From Aulosira sp. FACHB-615 (GTDB lineage: Bacteria > Cyanobacteriota > Cyanobacteriia > Cyanobacteriales > Nostocaceae), in assembly GCF_014698045.1 (NCBI RefSeq), contig NZ_JACJSE010000009.1, positions 1 through 64,000 on the forward strand: a stretch of DNA of 64,000 nucleotides, written 5' to 3'. The translations under genes were made by a program, and so were the position numbers. Each line of letters begins with the position of its first letter. The first letter of the stretch is position 1. This document shows, piece after piece, positions 1 through 8,766 of the stretch. The notes under the pieces were generated by a model. The model was not told where the DNA came from. It did not search any database and was given only the letters and a program-made list of their open reading frames with translations.

Positions 1-1
1 A

Positions 2-397
2 GGTAATGATACTCTAAATGGTGGTGCTGGCAATGATATTCTTGTTGGTCGTGCTGGTAACGATACACTCACTGGTGGTTTGGGAAGAGATAGCTTTAAT
101 TTCAATTCCCGGACTGAAGGTATTGATAGAATTACTGATTTTAGTGTCATTGATGATACGATTTTTGTCTCTGCATCTGGTTTTGGTGGCGGCTTAGTTG
201 CGGGTGCAGCGATCGCGGCTAATCGATTTGTCATTGGTGCAGCAGCGACTACAAGTAGTCAGAGATTTATTTATAACAATGTAACAGGCGGCTTGTTCTT
301 TGATGCTGATGGTACAGGCGCGATCGCCAGAATCCAATTTGCTACACTCAGTGCTGGATTGTCTTTAACCAATGCAGATATTTTCGTTAATACTTAA
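2..397 (+). CDS. RTX (hemolysin-type Ca-binding repeat) protein, C-terminal end, partial
   Basis: The reading frame is open from the left edge, so only the C-terminal about 131 residues are present. The first 30 residues carry glycine/aspartate nonapeptide repeats (GNDTLNGGAGNDILVGRAGN), the calcium-binding beta-roll unit of the RTX family. After them comes a C-terminal segment (DSFNFNSRTEGIDRITDFS) of the kind that follows the repeats in secreted cyanobacterial RTX proteins and often carries the type I secretion signal. The function of the missing N-terminal part cannot be seen. A family A repeat element follows 13 bp after the stop. Confidence 0.85.
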   Translation, partial: GNDTLNGGAGNDILVGRAGNDTLTGGLGRDSFNFNSRTEGIDRITDFSVIDDTIFVSASGFGGGLVAGAAIAANRFVIGAAATTSSQRFIYNNVTGGLFFDADGTGAIARIQFATLSAGLSLTNADIFVNT

Positions 398-410
398 GGA
401 TTTTTAATCA

Positions 411-613
411 CTATAGGAATCCGATTTGATTTCTGAATCTAGTTGTGTAGGCAGGGAGTAGGGAATGGGGAGTAGGGAGTAGGAAAGAAGCTTGACCTGG
501 GTGTACTGATTTTTGAACGAGGGTGATAGGCGATCGTACTTCCATGTTCCCCAATGGTAGGGGCGTACGGTCGTACTTAGATTTTTTCTCCAAATCAAAT
601 CGGATTCCTATAG
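411..613. repeat. Family A miniature inverted-repeat element, copy 1
   Basis: The ends are a perfect 22-bp inverted repeat (411-432 and 592-613) built on TATAGGAATCCGATTTGATT. The interior holds AGTAGGGAGT-type heptamer repeats. The same ends recur near 3775, 18844, 34848 and 38548, each finishing in a TA dinucleotide. This suggests a non-autonomous element with TA target duplication, as in the IS630/Tc1 type; the assignment is inference. Short open frames inside it are not credible genes. Confidence 0.8.
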
Positions 614-664
614 ATTGACCATACTAGCAAGCAATTTGGAATAATTTATTCTTGGGATTTCTGA

Positions 665-1567
665 ATGAATATGTGGACTAAACGCATCCAAAGATTGTGT
701 CTATTTTGTCTTGGTCTATTTCTGATTCTAGTACTTTCGATTAATCATGCCGCAGCACAATCACCGCCATTCTATTGGGAATTTATGAATGTTAATATTG
801 CCGTCCAAACTAACGGCGATATGTTAATTACTGAAACGCAAAAATATACATTTACGGGAGACTATAAAAATCAACGTTACCGCTATATTCCTATTGATAA
901 ATTAGACAAAATTACCGAAGTTTCCGTATCAGAAAACGGTAAATTATTACCTACCGCAACAGGAGTTAAAAACAATCAACTTTGGATTCGTTGGGAACAT
1001 CAACTCAACCCGCCTGAAAGTCATACTTTTGTTTTGAAATACCGTGTTATTGGCGGATTACACGTAAATGACAATAATGCAAAAGTATACTGGAAAGCTA
1101 TCTTTGCTGATCGTCAAGCCTCTATCAAACAAGCAAAAGTAACCGTAGAGCTTCCTGAACAATTCGCTGCTAGTATCAAAGATTTTCAGAGCTATGGAGT
1201 ATCCGCAGATATCCGTCAAGTGAATACAAAAATCATTGAGTTTGTTGCTCAAGAAGCAATTGAACCAAAAAATGAGTTGGAAGTTCAGGTGACATTTGAT
1301 CGCACAGGTACTAATGTAACGACTCCTCAATGGCAAAATTCACAGTTTCTGCCTAATTATAGTGGATTTTGGTGGCTTTTCTGGTTATTTTTCCTTGTTA
1401 TCTTCTTGTTCAGTAGCTCTAATAATCGTTCTAGAGGTGGCGGTGGTGTCAGTGCCAGTAGCCACAGCATCTCTCATGGTGGCGGTGGTGGTGGCGGTGG
1501 TGGTGGTGGTGGCGGTGGTGGTGGCGGTGGTGGTGGCGGTGGTGGCGGCGGTGGTGGTGGCGGTTGA
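665..1567 (+). CDS. DUF2207-family membrane protein with a 29-glycine tail
   Basis: A 300-residue predicted envelope protein. Residues 1-31 form a signal peptide or anchor (LFCLGLFLILVLSINHAAAQ). Residues about 35-215 match the beta-rich extracytoplasmic DUF2207 domain (FYWEFMNVNIAVQTNGDMLI and ITETQKYTFTGDYKNQRYRY). One membrane segment follows at about 236-252 (GFWWLFWLFFLVIFLFS), with a Ser/Gly-rich cytoplasmic tail. Residues 272-300 are all glycine, encoded by a GGT/GGC microsatellite, and the stop comes immediately after. Gly-rich ends are common in DUF2207 proteins, but this one is a pure homopolymer and probably varies in length. The domain's function is unknown. It converges with the NB-ARC gene, 7 bp away. 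Confidence 0.7.
   Translation: MNMWTKRIQRLCLFCLGLFLILVLSINHAAAQSPPFYWEFMNVNIAVQTNGDMLITETQKYTFTGDYKNQRYRYIPIDKLDKITEVSVSENGKLLPTATGVKNNQLWIRWEHQLNPPESHTFVLKYRVIGGLHVNDNNAKVYWKAIFADRQASIKQAKVTVELPEQFAASIKDFQSYGVSADIRQVNTKIIEFVAQEAIEPKNELEVQVTFDRTGTNVTTPQWQNSQFLPNYSGFWWLFWLFFLVIFLFSSSNNRSRGGGGVSASSHSISHGGGGGGGGGGGGGGGGGGGGGGGGGGGGG
1478..1564 (+). repeat. GGT/GGC trinucleotide microsatellite
   Basis: 87 bp made only of GGT and GGC codons at the 3' end of the DUF2207 gene. It encodes 29 glycines in frame. Other frames read Val/Ala or, on the minus strand, Thr/Ala repeats and give spurious open frames. Slippage would change the tail length without disturbing the frame. Confidence 0.95.
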
Positions 1568-1574
1568 GTCAGGT

Positions 1575-2750
1575 TCACTCATTAAACAAACGTCGCACGC
1601 ATTTGAGAATCACGAGTTGTAAAAAAAATCGCTCCTTATTCCCATCTTTGATAGTTTCTACCAATCCTCTGCGTTTTAATGATAAGAGTGCCTTTAAAAT
1701 ATCTCCATTGGTCGCATCACTGGCTAGGTTTAATAGTATTTCTTCACGGGTGAATCCTTGGATGTTTGTAGTCAAAAACTTAATCAGGATTTTTTCAACA
1801 GGAGAAATATACTTTAACCATTCGCTCACAAGTGGCTCAAATTCTCCAGCGACTATGGTTCCACAGGCTAAAAATTCTCCTACATCCCCAGCAAATAATT
1901 CGTGAATGAAATTAGCTGCCATATTCAAAAATAAAGGATTACCACCATATTGATTTACTAGTGCAACCCACTGTTGAGCATTAAAGGTAAGTCTATGATG
2001 TTGCAAAAGCTCAATTGCACCTTCCATGAGTCCGCCGAGAGGGAAAATAACTGCACCAGCAGCACTTAAAATATTTAATCCTTCGGGTTGCTCTCGACTA
2101 GTCAAAATTACACAACTATTATGAGTAGTTTGCACTACCGTGCGGAGAAATTCGGCTCCTAAAGGATACTGTCCAGCACGGAGAATCTCATCCCAACCAT
2201 CAAAAACCATCAATGTTTGGGATTCTAACGCTTTAGGTGTATGGGTTGATAGTGATGTGAGATGAACCGAAAACCAGAGAGTTTGCTTAAACTGTGGCTG
2301 CAAAGCTGCTGCTAGTTTTGTGGCTATAGCGGTTTTACCAATACCACCAATTCCAGTAATCACCAACAGACGTGTTCCGCCCTCAACGGACTTGATTAGT
2401 GTCGCCAATTCGTAATCTCGCCCAAAAAACAAGGGAATGTCGGGTATTTGAGTGGTGCTAGATAAAGGTGATTTGAAAGGGCGATCAATTAATTCTTGCC
2501 AATTTAAACCCAAAACTTGACAGAATGCCTTGAACACTGAGGCATCAATTCCATCGCCCCTAAGAAATCGCTTCCATGTTGGTAAAGATACCCCTGCTAC
2601 AAATACTTCTGCATTTTCCCAACTAAATTCAGGTTCGAGAATTTGACTTACTGCTTCTAACCAACGTGGGTCGTCAATTGTCCAAGCTTTTTCTTTACGC
2701 GCTTGTTTAACAATTTCGACTCCAGTCACTGAGAGTTTGAGGCTAGGCAT
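1575..2750 (-). CDS. NB-ARC/STAND NTPase without C-terminal repeats
   Basis: A 391-residue protein. Residues 1-90 are the N-terminal helical/HTH-like module that cyanobacteria often place before NB-ARC domains (LKLSVTGVEIVKQARKEKAW, LPTWKRFLRGDGIDASVFKA). An NB-ARC ATPase follows, with Walker A GIGGIGKT at 133-140, Walker B-like LMVFDGWDEIL at 180-190 and a sensor segment ILTSREQ. A winged-helix part reaches about 380. In relatives the FFLQLVILKCV-type segment at the end leads into WD40 or TPR repeats; here the protein stops, so no ligand-sensing repeats are encoded. STAND proteins are signal-responsive switches, some in defence or cell death. Which process this one serves is unknown. Confidence 0.75.
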   Translation of the reverse strand: MPSLKLSVTGVEIVKQARKEKAWTIDDPRWLEAVSQILEPEFSWENAEVFVAGVSLPTWKRFLRGDGIDASVFKAFCQVLGLNWQELIDRPFKSPLSSTTQIPDIPLFFGRDYELATLIKSVEGGTRLLVITGIGGIGKTAIATKLAAALQPQFKQTLWFSVHLTSLSTHTPKALESQTLMVFDGWDEILRAGQYPLGAEFLRTVVQTTHNSCVILTSREQPEGLNILSAAGAVIFPLGGLMEGAIELLQHHRLTFNAQQWVALVNQYGGNPLFLNMAANFIHELFAGDVGEFLACGTIVAGEFEPLVSEWLKYISPVEKILIKFLTTNIQGFTREEILLNLASDATNGDILKALLSLKRRGLVETIKDGNKERFFLQLVILKCVRRLFNE

Positions 2751-2993
2751 TTAACGATTTAAAATTTTAAGTTATGAAACTTATTGATGCCAGGCATCCT
2801 AGCTGTTAGTTAATGATGTGCGAAATTCTTGTAGCTTCATTTTAGCTGATCAGTCTTGCGGTGAATACTCATCAATGAAGTTATCATCATCAATACGAAG
2901 AAACACCGAATGATTGAGTAGAGTAAGGGATAGACCAACTGTCTACCCTCACTCCAGATCACCAACAAAATTAACGGTAATCGATTCTAAAAA

Positions 2994-3542
2994 TTATGCC
3001 CACTCAGTTCCACGGAAAGGGTAGTTTCTGGGAATGATGTACTCTAGTCCTTGAAGTAGGAAACCAAAATCGACACGCGAGAAAGGATGAGTACCAATAT
3101 TGGCAAAGTATAGACGATTATCGGGCTTGATTAAAAAGACAGCCGGTTCGCTGAATAAGGCTGGTTCACTTTCAAAATGACCTTTGGTCAGATACAGTCC
3201 CCAACGGCGCATTTCATCGGGGGTGAAGTCATAGCCAATGGTGATATTTTGGATGTTAGCTTGTTGTTGAAATTGTTGTGCTTTTTCTAGAGAATCACCA
3301 CTGATAGCGATCGCTTCTACACCTAGTTTTTGGAAATCATAGAGTTTCTGCTCTAAATCACTAATATACTGTTGACAAATGGGACAATGTAACCCTCTAT
3401 AAAATACAACCATTGTGTAGTTTTTCGGGGTTTGGTCAGCTAGTTTCCAGATAGTTCCATTTAAGGTTTTGACTTCCAAAATAGGAGCCAGATTTCCCAT
3501 CAGCAGCTTTGGTGAGGTTGTTTTCTCAGATTGGGTAATCAT
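2994..3542 (-). CDS. AhpC/TSA peroxiredoxin-like protein
   Basis: A 182-residue thioredoxin-fold protein. The segment VVFYRGLHCPICQQYISDL (about 46-64) contains Cys53 and Cys56 at the position of the peroxidatic cysteine of the AhpC/TSA family, in a CPIC setting. VEAIAISGDSLEKAQQF and a C-terminal EPAVFLIKPDNRLYF complete the fold. There is no signal peptide, so it is probably cytosolic. Members reduce peroxides with thiol reductants, but this CxxC 'peroxiredoxin-like' subgroup is poorly characterised, so the substrate is uncertain. It stands alone, with a 243-bp gap to the NB-ARC gene. Confidence 0.75.
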   Translation of the reverse strand: MITQSEKTTSPKLLMGNLAPILEVKTLNGTIWKLADQTPKNYTMVVFYRGLHCPICQQYISDLEQKLYDFQKLGVEAIAISGDSLEKAQQFQQQANIQNITIGYDFTPDEMRRWGLYLTKGHFESEPALFSEPAVFLIKPDNRLYFANIGTHPFSRVDFGFLLQGLEYIIPRNYPFRGTEWA

Positions 3543-4181
3543 GATTTTGTTTCCAATTTAATAGTTATATCTCGCGCTTGTTGGTTTTGTACTGTGCTGA
3601 ATCCGGGTATTAATTTACATCACCTAAGAGCGCAGAAACGCAAATAAAAAATTAAATAAGCTTTTTTTAATTTCTTTGTTTAAAGATATTCAGATAATTG
3701 TAAAAATTAATAAAATGAATAATTAACTGCAAATTGAAGCAGTCTGAGACGCTTCAATGAATTGGTACAGGATATATAGGAATCCGGTTTGATTTCTGAA
3801 TTTATTTGTGTGGTGCGCGTTCGCAAAGCGTCTCGCAGAGAAGCGCAGCGCAAGCGCGATAGGTAGGGAATAGGGAATGGGGAGTCGGCAGTAGGAAAGA
3901 AGACTGATCTGAGTGTACTGATTTTTTCAGAAATCAAATATCAGTCCTATAGACATAAAAAAAACTTATGCAATAACCAGATTGGTTGAGATAAATTATT
4001 AGATTGATTAATCAATAACAAAACTCTAGAGAAATTTTCCTTTCAGCCAGTTAAAAATAAATAATTAAAGGTATATGAAGCTATTTTGAAAAAAATATAA
4101 ATTGCAAAAAACTAGCAAAAATTACTACCAATTTTTAATTTTTCAGGTAAGCTGACAAAAGCAGTTTTCATCCTCAAAACA
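3543..4181. other. Intergenic region carrying family A copy 2
   Basis: AT-rich spacer upstream of two divergent genes (peroxiredoxin-like on the minus strand, HAD hydrolase on the plus strand). Both promoters must lie here. Apart from the repeat element I see no gene, and short open frames over the repeat are artefacts. Confidence 0.6.
3775..3952. repeat. Family A element, copy 2, with inserted GC-rich mini-repeat
   Basis: The left end TATAGGAATCCGGTTTGATT and right end AAATCAAATATCAGTCCTAT match the family A termini. Compared with other copies, about 50 bp (3811-3860) interrupt the conserved TTTGTGT...AGGTAGGG stretch. This insert is GC-rich and self-complementary (CGCAAAGCGTCTCGCAGAGA), a type of small dispersed repeat common in Nostocales. 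The uninterrupted internal string CTGATCTGAGTGTACTGATT is useful as an empty site for copy 5. Confidence 0.75.
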
Positions 4182-4970
4182 ATGACCGCAAGTAGTCCTA
4201 CAATTTTGGCCTTAGACTTTGACGGAGTAATTTGCGACGGACTAATTGAATATTTTGAGGTCGCATGGTTAACCTACTGTAAACTTTGGTTGCCAGATAA
4301 TGATACACCTCCCGATGACTTGGCTTTGAGATTTTACCGTCTCAGACCAGTGATTGAAACAGGTTGGGAAATGCCTGTTTTAATTAAAGCTTTGCTGGCG
4401 GGAATGTCCGATGAGGAGATTCTTCAGGAATGGACAACAATTACGCCACAAATTTTATTGAAAGATAACTTGCAGGCTAGAGAAATCAGTGCAAAACTAG
4501 ATTACCTGCGGGATGAATGGATTGCTACAGATTTAGACGGCTGGCTAAGTCTGCACAGATTTTATCCGGGTGTGATTGAAAAAATCAAATTGACTCTGGA
4601 TAGTCATGTACAGTTATTCATTGTGACTACGAAAGAGGGACGCTTTGTGCAGCAATTGTTGCAACAGGAAGGAGTGAATTTACCTCCGGCAGCAATTTTT
4701 GGCAAAGAAGTGAAGCGTCCGAAATATGAAATTCTGCGAGAATTAATTCAGGCAGCTAATCAACAGCCGGTGAGTTTATGGTTTGTGGAAGACCGAATTA
4801 AGACTTTGCAGTTAGTTCAACAGCAAGCTGATTTGGAGGATGTGAAACTTTTTCTGGCTGACTGGGGCTACAATACCCAACCAGAAAGAAAAGCAGCGCA
4901 AGATGACGAGCAAATTCAGTTAATATCTCTGTCACAGTTTACCAAAAACTTCTCTGATTGGTTGTCATAA
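4182..4970 (+). CDS. HAD-superfamily hydrolase
   Basis: A 262-residue haloacid-dehalogenase-like phosphatase. Motif I is LALDFDGVICDG, with nucleophile Asp12 and general acid Asp14. Motif II is FIVTTKEGR, the motif III lysine lies in GKEVKRPKYEIL, and the acidic motif IV is WFVEDRI. The long helical stretch between motifs I and II is a C1-type cap. There is no signal peptide or membrane segment, so it is probably a cytosolic phosphomonoesterase. The substrate cannot be told; annotation as phosphoglycolate phosphatase would go beyond the evidence. The ATG start is preceded by a repeat-bearing AT-rich spacer. Confidence 0.8.
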   Translation: MTASSPTILALDFDGVICDGLIEYFEVAWLTYCKLWLPDNDTPPDDLALRFYRLRPVIETGWEMPVLIKALLAGMSDEEILQEWTTITPQILLKDNLQAREISAKLDYLRDEWIATDLDGWLSLHRFYPGVIEKIKLTLDSHVQLFIVTTKEGRFVQQLLQQEGVNLPPAAIFGKEVKRPKYEILRELIQAANQQPVSLWFVEDRIKTLQLVQQQADLEDVKLFLADWGYNTQPERKAAQDDEQIQLISLSQFTKNFSDWLS

Positions 4971-5021
4971 ATTTGTAGAGACTTGACACTCCCCGGCGTG
5001 AACGCACGGGGATTCTTGGAT

Positions 5022-6239
5022 CTAAGACATAACTTGCTCATACAGGCTTTCACCAACAAGAGTAGAGGTTGCATCTCCCCAAGCGTTGCTTGCGTCTAGC
5101 GCAAAGGTTCCGGTATGCCCTACCGTACCCAATCCTCGACTAAGGATGATCCTGGCTGCGTTTTCATCCCTATCCATCACAAAACCACATTTACAAACGT
5201 GTGTCCTAGTGGATAGTGTTTTCTTCACAATTTCACCACAGCTAGAGCATTCTTGGCTTGTGTATTGCGGATTAACCGCAACCGTGACACGTTTAAATAC
5301 TTTACCAAAATACTCAACCCAGACACGAAACTGATACCAAGATGCGTCATTAATAGACTTAGCTAGACAATGATTTTTCACCATATTTTTAATCCTCAAA
5401 TCTGTGCGCTAAACGCGCCCCGCTTCGCTAACGTAGGCTATCAAGTCGTTGGACTGAACTACGCACCGTGCTAATTTCACCGCATGGTCTTTACGTTGCC
5501 TACTTATTTTGAGGTGGCGTTTACCTAAAATCTGCCTAGCTTTACCCCGATTTTTTGAGCCTTTTACCTTTCTAGAAACACGGCGTTGTGAACGTTTGAG
5601 AACTTTCTCGCCTTTACGCAAAAATTTAGGGTTCTCAACTACCAACCCGTCAGAATCGGTGTAGTACTCTTTTAATCCAACATCTAAGCCCACTGTTTTA
5701 CCAGTTGCTTCTATGTTTTCACAACGGTTTGCATCAACACAAAATTGAACATATACACCATCTGCTCGTTTTACCAATCTCACCCGTTTGATTTGGTTGG
5801 GTTGGTAGAAATGCAAATCACGAGTCCCTTTGAGTTTTAGACGACCAATACCTTTTTTGTCAGTAAAGGTTATGGATTTGCGATTATCTGCAAGCTTCCA
5901 TCCGGTAGATTTGTACTCAACCGAGCGACAATCTTTCTGGAATTGGGGAAAACCTTTCTTGCCAGAGATGCCCTTTTTACAGTTTTCATAAAACCTGGAG
6001 ATCGATGACCACGCCCGTTCAGCACTAGCTTGACGAGCCATTGAATTGAGTTCATTTGCAAAAGAGAAATTAGCAGCAAGTACAGCGCAATATTTCTGCA
6101 AGTCATTTTTACTCGTGCCTTGAACATCCATCCATAGCCGAATACAGCTATTGCGGATGAATTTGGCAGTACGAATTGCATTATCTATTGCCGCTAATTG
6201 CGTTGATTTCCCATAAGCTTTGAATTCAAAAACTAGCAT
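5022..6239 (-). pseudogene. tnpB: tnpB (IS605 OrfB, RNA-guided nuclease family), interrupted
   Basis: Two in-frame pieces together make a full TnpB of about 400 residues. The upstream piece (6239 to a TAG at 5409-5411) begins MLVFEFKAYGKSTQLAAIDN behind an AGGAGGTG ribosome-binding site and contains the first RuvC aspartate in TVGLDVGLKEYY. The downstream piece has the RuvC-like helix DLRIKNMVKNHCLAKSIND, the zinc ribbon CSSCGEIV...CKCG and the last RuvC aspartate region MDRDENAARI. The break is a 30-bp insert at 5403-5432, where family members read IAYEDLRIKNM; here it reads IAY, then VSEAGRV-stop-RT, then DLRIKNM. The normal catalytic Glu context is destroyed. A TTG at 5399 could in principle restart the C-terminal piece. 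Confidence 0.85.
5403..5432. repeat. GC-rich mini-repeat inserted in tnpB
   Basis: A 30-bp insert (plus strand GTGCGCTAAACGCGCCCCGC, then TTCGCTAACG). It resembles the GCTAACGC/GCGTTAGC-type small dispersed repeats of Nostoc genomes. It keeps the reading frame but brings an in-frame TAG into tnpB. No target duplication is evident. Confidence 0.6.
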
Positions 6240-6392
6240 CGCTTCACCTCCTCTCTTATACTACAATGCTCGGTATAAGATTAATTGGAATACAATAAAA
6301 GTCGCCCTCGAAGTGCCAGGCTTTAGACCCAGTTTTTCGGTAAATTTTACGTCTCTATTTCATCAAATATTTTCTGGTTCAATTAAAAATAT

Positions 6393-7568
6393 ATGCTTGA
6401 CCTGACAAAATTAGCGCGACAAATGCAAGGTTTAAGCCAGCATCTCTCTCAAGAAGCTGTTGCTGGTCGCCAGCGTTTAGAATTAGCGCAACAACATTTA
6501 ATAAATGCTTACGAATGTCAGCAAGATTTAATTGAACGTCAAGAAAAATGGCGCGATCGCATTTTATTTGCTAATGCTACCCCAATTGAGCCATTAGAAA
6601 CTCGCATTGATATTCCTATTCCACCGAAAGTACATACCGTTATCGCTACCGACGGTTCACAAATTGCCCCCAGCCACCACGAAATAGCTTATTGTTATCT
6701 CTTAAATATTGGCAGAGTCGTTTTACACTACGGTCAAAATCGTCATCCACTACTTGATAGTTTGCCAGAAGTATTTTACCGCCCCGAAGATTTATATGCG
6801 TCGCGTCAGTGGGGAATTAGAACAGAAGAATGGATGGGTTTTTGTCGGACTGCGAGTGAAGCAACGGTCTTAGCTGAATTAGCTTGTGCAGCCAAGGGAG
6901 ATGCGCCAGCCTTAGCAATGGTGGATGGTTCGTTAGTTTATTGGTTTTTAGAACAGTTACCGCTAGAAGCACGCGATCGCATTTTACCGCCGATTTTGCA
7001 AGCTTGGCAGCAGCTACGTGATGCAGGAATCCCTTTGATGGGTTATCTCAGCGCCTCTCGGAATGTGGAGGGAATTAACTTTTTACGGTTGATGGCTTGT
7101 CCCCATCCGGTTCCTGACTGTGTAAGTTATTGTCCCAACCAGTTAGAAAAAGTTCCTTGCAAAGTATTTGAACCTTTACGAGATACGTCTTTGTGGTCAA
7201 CTCAACTCCAGCCAGGACAACGCGGCCCTTTATGGCGGAGTAATGCGCGAATTTTAGAGTTTTATGAAGGTCAAAACATTTATTTTTGTTATGTTCACGT
7301 AGGTACGGAAATTGCTCGTATTGAAGTCCCTGCTTGGGTTGTGGAAAATACAGCTATGTTTGATGAAGCCTTGGGATTGATGCTGGCGCAAGTTCAAAAA
7401 GGATATGGCTACCCAGTGGCGATCGCAGAAGCACATAATCAAGCTGTAGTCAGAGGTGGAGATAAGGCGCGTTTCTTCGCCCTTTTAGAAAAGCAAATGA
7501 TTAAAGCTGGCTTAAAAAATGTCGGTACTTCTTACAAAGAAGCCAGGAAACGCGGAAGTATCGCTTAA
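6393..7568 (+). CDS. nurA: NurA-family DNA repair nuclease
   Basis: A 391-residue protein with the NurA domain. The first acidic motif is VIATDGSQIAPSHHE (about 83-97) and the second is ALAMVDGSLVYWFLEQL (about 173-190). These are the manganese-binding DGS motifs of the NurA 5'-3' nuclease fold. The N-terminal 60 residues are helical. A C-terminal histidine segment lies in PVAIAEAHNQAVVRGGDKARF. In archaea NurA works with the HerA helicase in end resection. Cyanobacteria encode NurA homologues, but no herA is seen in this window, so the partner is unknown. The ATG lies after an AT-rich leader just beyond the tnpB element. Confidence 0.8.
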   Translation: MLDLTKLARQMQGLSQHLSQEAVAGRQRLELAQQHLINAYECQQDLIERQEKWRDRILFANATPIEPLETRIDIPIPPKVHTVIATDGSQIAPSHHEIAYCYLLNIGRVVLHYGQNRHPLLDSLPEVFYRPEDLYASRQWGIRTEEWMGFCRTASEATVLAELACAAKGDAPALAMVDGSLVYWFLEQLPLEARDRILPPILQAWQQLRDAGIPLMGYLSASRNVEGINFLRLMACPHPVPDCVSYCPNQLEKVPCKVFEPLRDTSLWSTQLQPGQRGPLWRSNARILEFYEGQNIYFCYVHVGTEIARIEVPAWVVENTAMFDEALGLMLAQVQKGYGYPVAIAEAHNQAVVRGGDKARFFALLEKQMIKAGLKNVGTSYKEARKRGSIA

Positions 7569-7658
7569 AAATTCAGACATATTAACCTGTAACTTATCAC
7601 CTGCTATATCCTGCTATATATTGTTTGTCTTTGATTCGCTGATTTTGGTGAAAGTTCT

Positions 7659-8597
7659 ATGTCACGAGGCAACCAAAACTCACAACCTTCTCCCCAAGAA
7701 CCTTACTCCAGAAAGCCACCAATGTGGAAGGCGGCTATTATCGGAGTGTTGCGGGGGACAATTGGGGTTTTAGAAACAGCCGTGGTGAAATTAGAGGCTG
7801 AGTCATCTACAACCAATCCAACTTGGCAGCAGTTTCAGTTAGTCTGGAATGGGTTATTAGCTAAAATTCGCTCTTTATTACCAGCAAGTTTCTCTAGGAA
7901 GTTGTCGAACACAACTTTGACAGGAATTATTGCTGGAATTACTTTAGTTTTGGTGATTGGGACAACTTCTAGCTTATTTTCGAGTAAACCTACGGAAATT
8001 GCTACCATTCCGCCTGCTGAAGAAGTTCCTGCACCTACGCCTACGCCAACTGTTCCGCCAGAGTCTACAAGATCAGAACCTCAGCCGCCAGTAGAAGTTA
8101 CGCCAACACCAGAACCGGAACCGGAAGTGACTCCTACACCAACACCGGAACCAGAAGCAGAAGTTACACCTACACCAGAACCACAAGCAGAAGCTACACC
8201 AACACCAGAACCGGAACCGGAAGTTACACCTACACCAGAACCAGAACCGACACCAGCAGTAGAATTAACACCAGAACAAATTTTGATTGCAGCAATTGAA
8301 AATCAAGTAGCAGAAATTAGCGATCGCTTTGCCTCTGGTCTGATAAAGTCGATTCAAGCCAATTTTCGCACTAGCAATCTCATTATTAAAATTAATGATG
8401 ATTGGTACTCTCTTAAAGAATCTCAACAAAACAAACTGGCATCAGAAATATTACAGCGTTCTCAAGAACTCAATTTTAGTCATTTAGAAATTTTCGACTC
8501 TCAAGATAGATTAGTCGCCCGTAACCCCATTGTCGGTAACGAGATGATTATTTTTAAACGCCGCACCGCAAATTCTACTATTTCAATTCCTGGCTGA
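7659..8597 (+). CDS. Single-pass membrane protein with Pro/Glu/Thr-rich linker
   Basis: 312 residues of unknown function. A cytoplasmic N-terminal domain (about 1-85) includes the helical WKAAIIGVLRGTIGVLETAV. One membrane segment follows at about 88-108 (TLTGIIAGITLVLVIGTTSS). A low-complexity linker at about 120-205 is built from TPTPEPEPEV-type repeats. A folded C-terminal domain of about 105 residues (LTPEQILIAAIENQVAEISD and onward, ending KRRTANSTISIPG) is the part most likely to be functional. The extended linker suggests the C-terminal domain is held away from the membrane. The linker's near-identical hexamer codons could allow length changes. I do not recognise the family. Confidence 0.65.
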   Translation: MSRGNQNSQPSPQEPYSRKPPMWKAAIIGVLRGTIGVLETAVVKLEAESSTTNPTWQQFQLVWNGLLAKIRSLLPASFSRKLSNTTLTGIIAGITLVLVIGTTSSLFSSKPTEIATIPPAEEVPAPTPTPTVPPESTRSEPQPPVEVTPTPEPEPEVTPTPTPEPEAEVTPTPEPQAEATPTPEPEPEVTPTPEPEPTPAVELTPEQILIAAIENQVAEISDRFASGLIKSIQANFRTSNLIIKINDDWYSLKESQQNKLASEILQRSQELNFSHLEIFDSQDRLVARNPIVGNEMIIFKRRTANSTISIPG

Positions 8598-8766
8598 CGT
8601 TCATTGTATATTTAAACTCTTTATATTATGAATGTTATACCTCGTTTGCTAGAGGATTGGCGATCGCTTATAAAATAAGATAGTTAATAAATTCTTTGCA
8701 ATTGGCTTAAACGCCAATCGATTTAATAAATAAATTCAAAATTATTCTTAAAGGGAGCATGAAACT

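Larger units (their letters stand above)
4985..6300 (-). mobile_element. IS605/IS1341-type element (tnpB only), degenerate
   Basis: A lone tnpB-like gene without tnpA, which is the IS1341-type arrangement. Just past its 3' end, at 4991-5011, the imperfect hairpin CCCCGGCGTGAACGCACGGG is the kind of subterminal structure found at IS200/IS605 right ends, where the omega RNA 3' end also lies. The left boundary near 6245-6300 is approximate. With tnpB interrupted the copy is probably not an active transposon accessory. It could still be mobilised in trans by a TnpA recognising its ends. Confidence 0.65.

Noticed and set aside
404..598. Two short minus-strand frames
   Set aside because: They lie entirely within the family A inverted-repeat element.
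1362..1622. Val/Ala-rich plus-strand frame and Thr/Ala-rich minus-strand frame over the glycine tract
   Set aside because: They are other-frame readings of the GGT/GGC microsatellite and overlap a real gene; they have no ribosome-binding site or domain.
5022..5399. Separate intact zinc-ribbon transposase gene starting at TTG
   Set aside because: It is in frame with, and continues, the upstream tnpB piece; it lacks the first RuvC aspartate.
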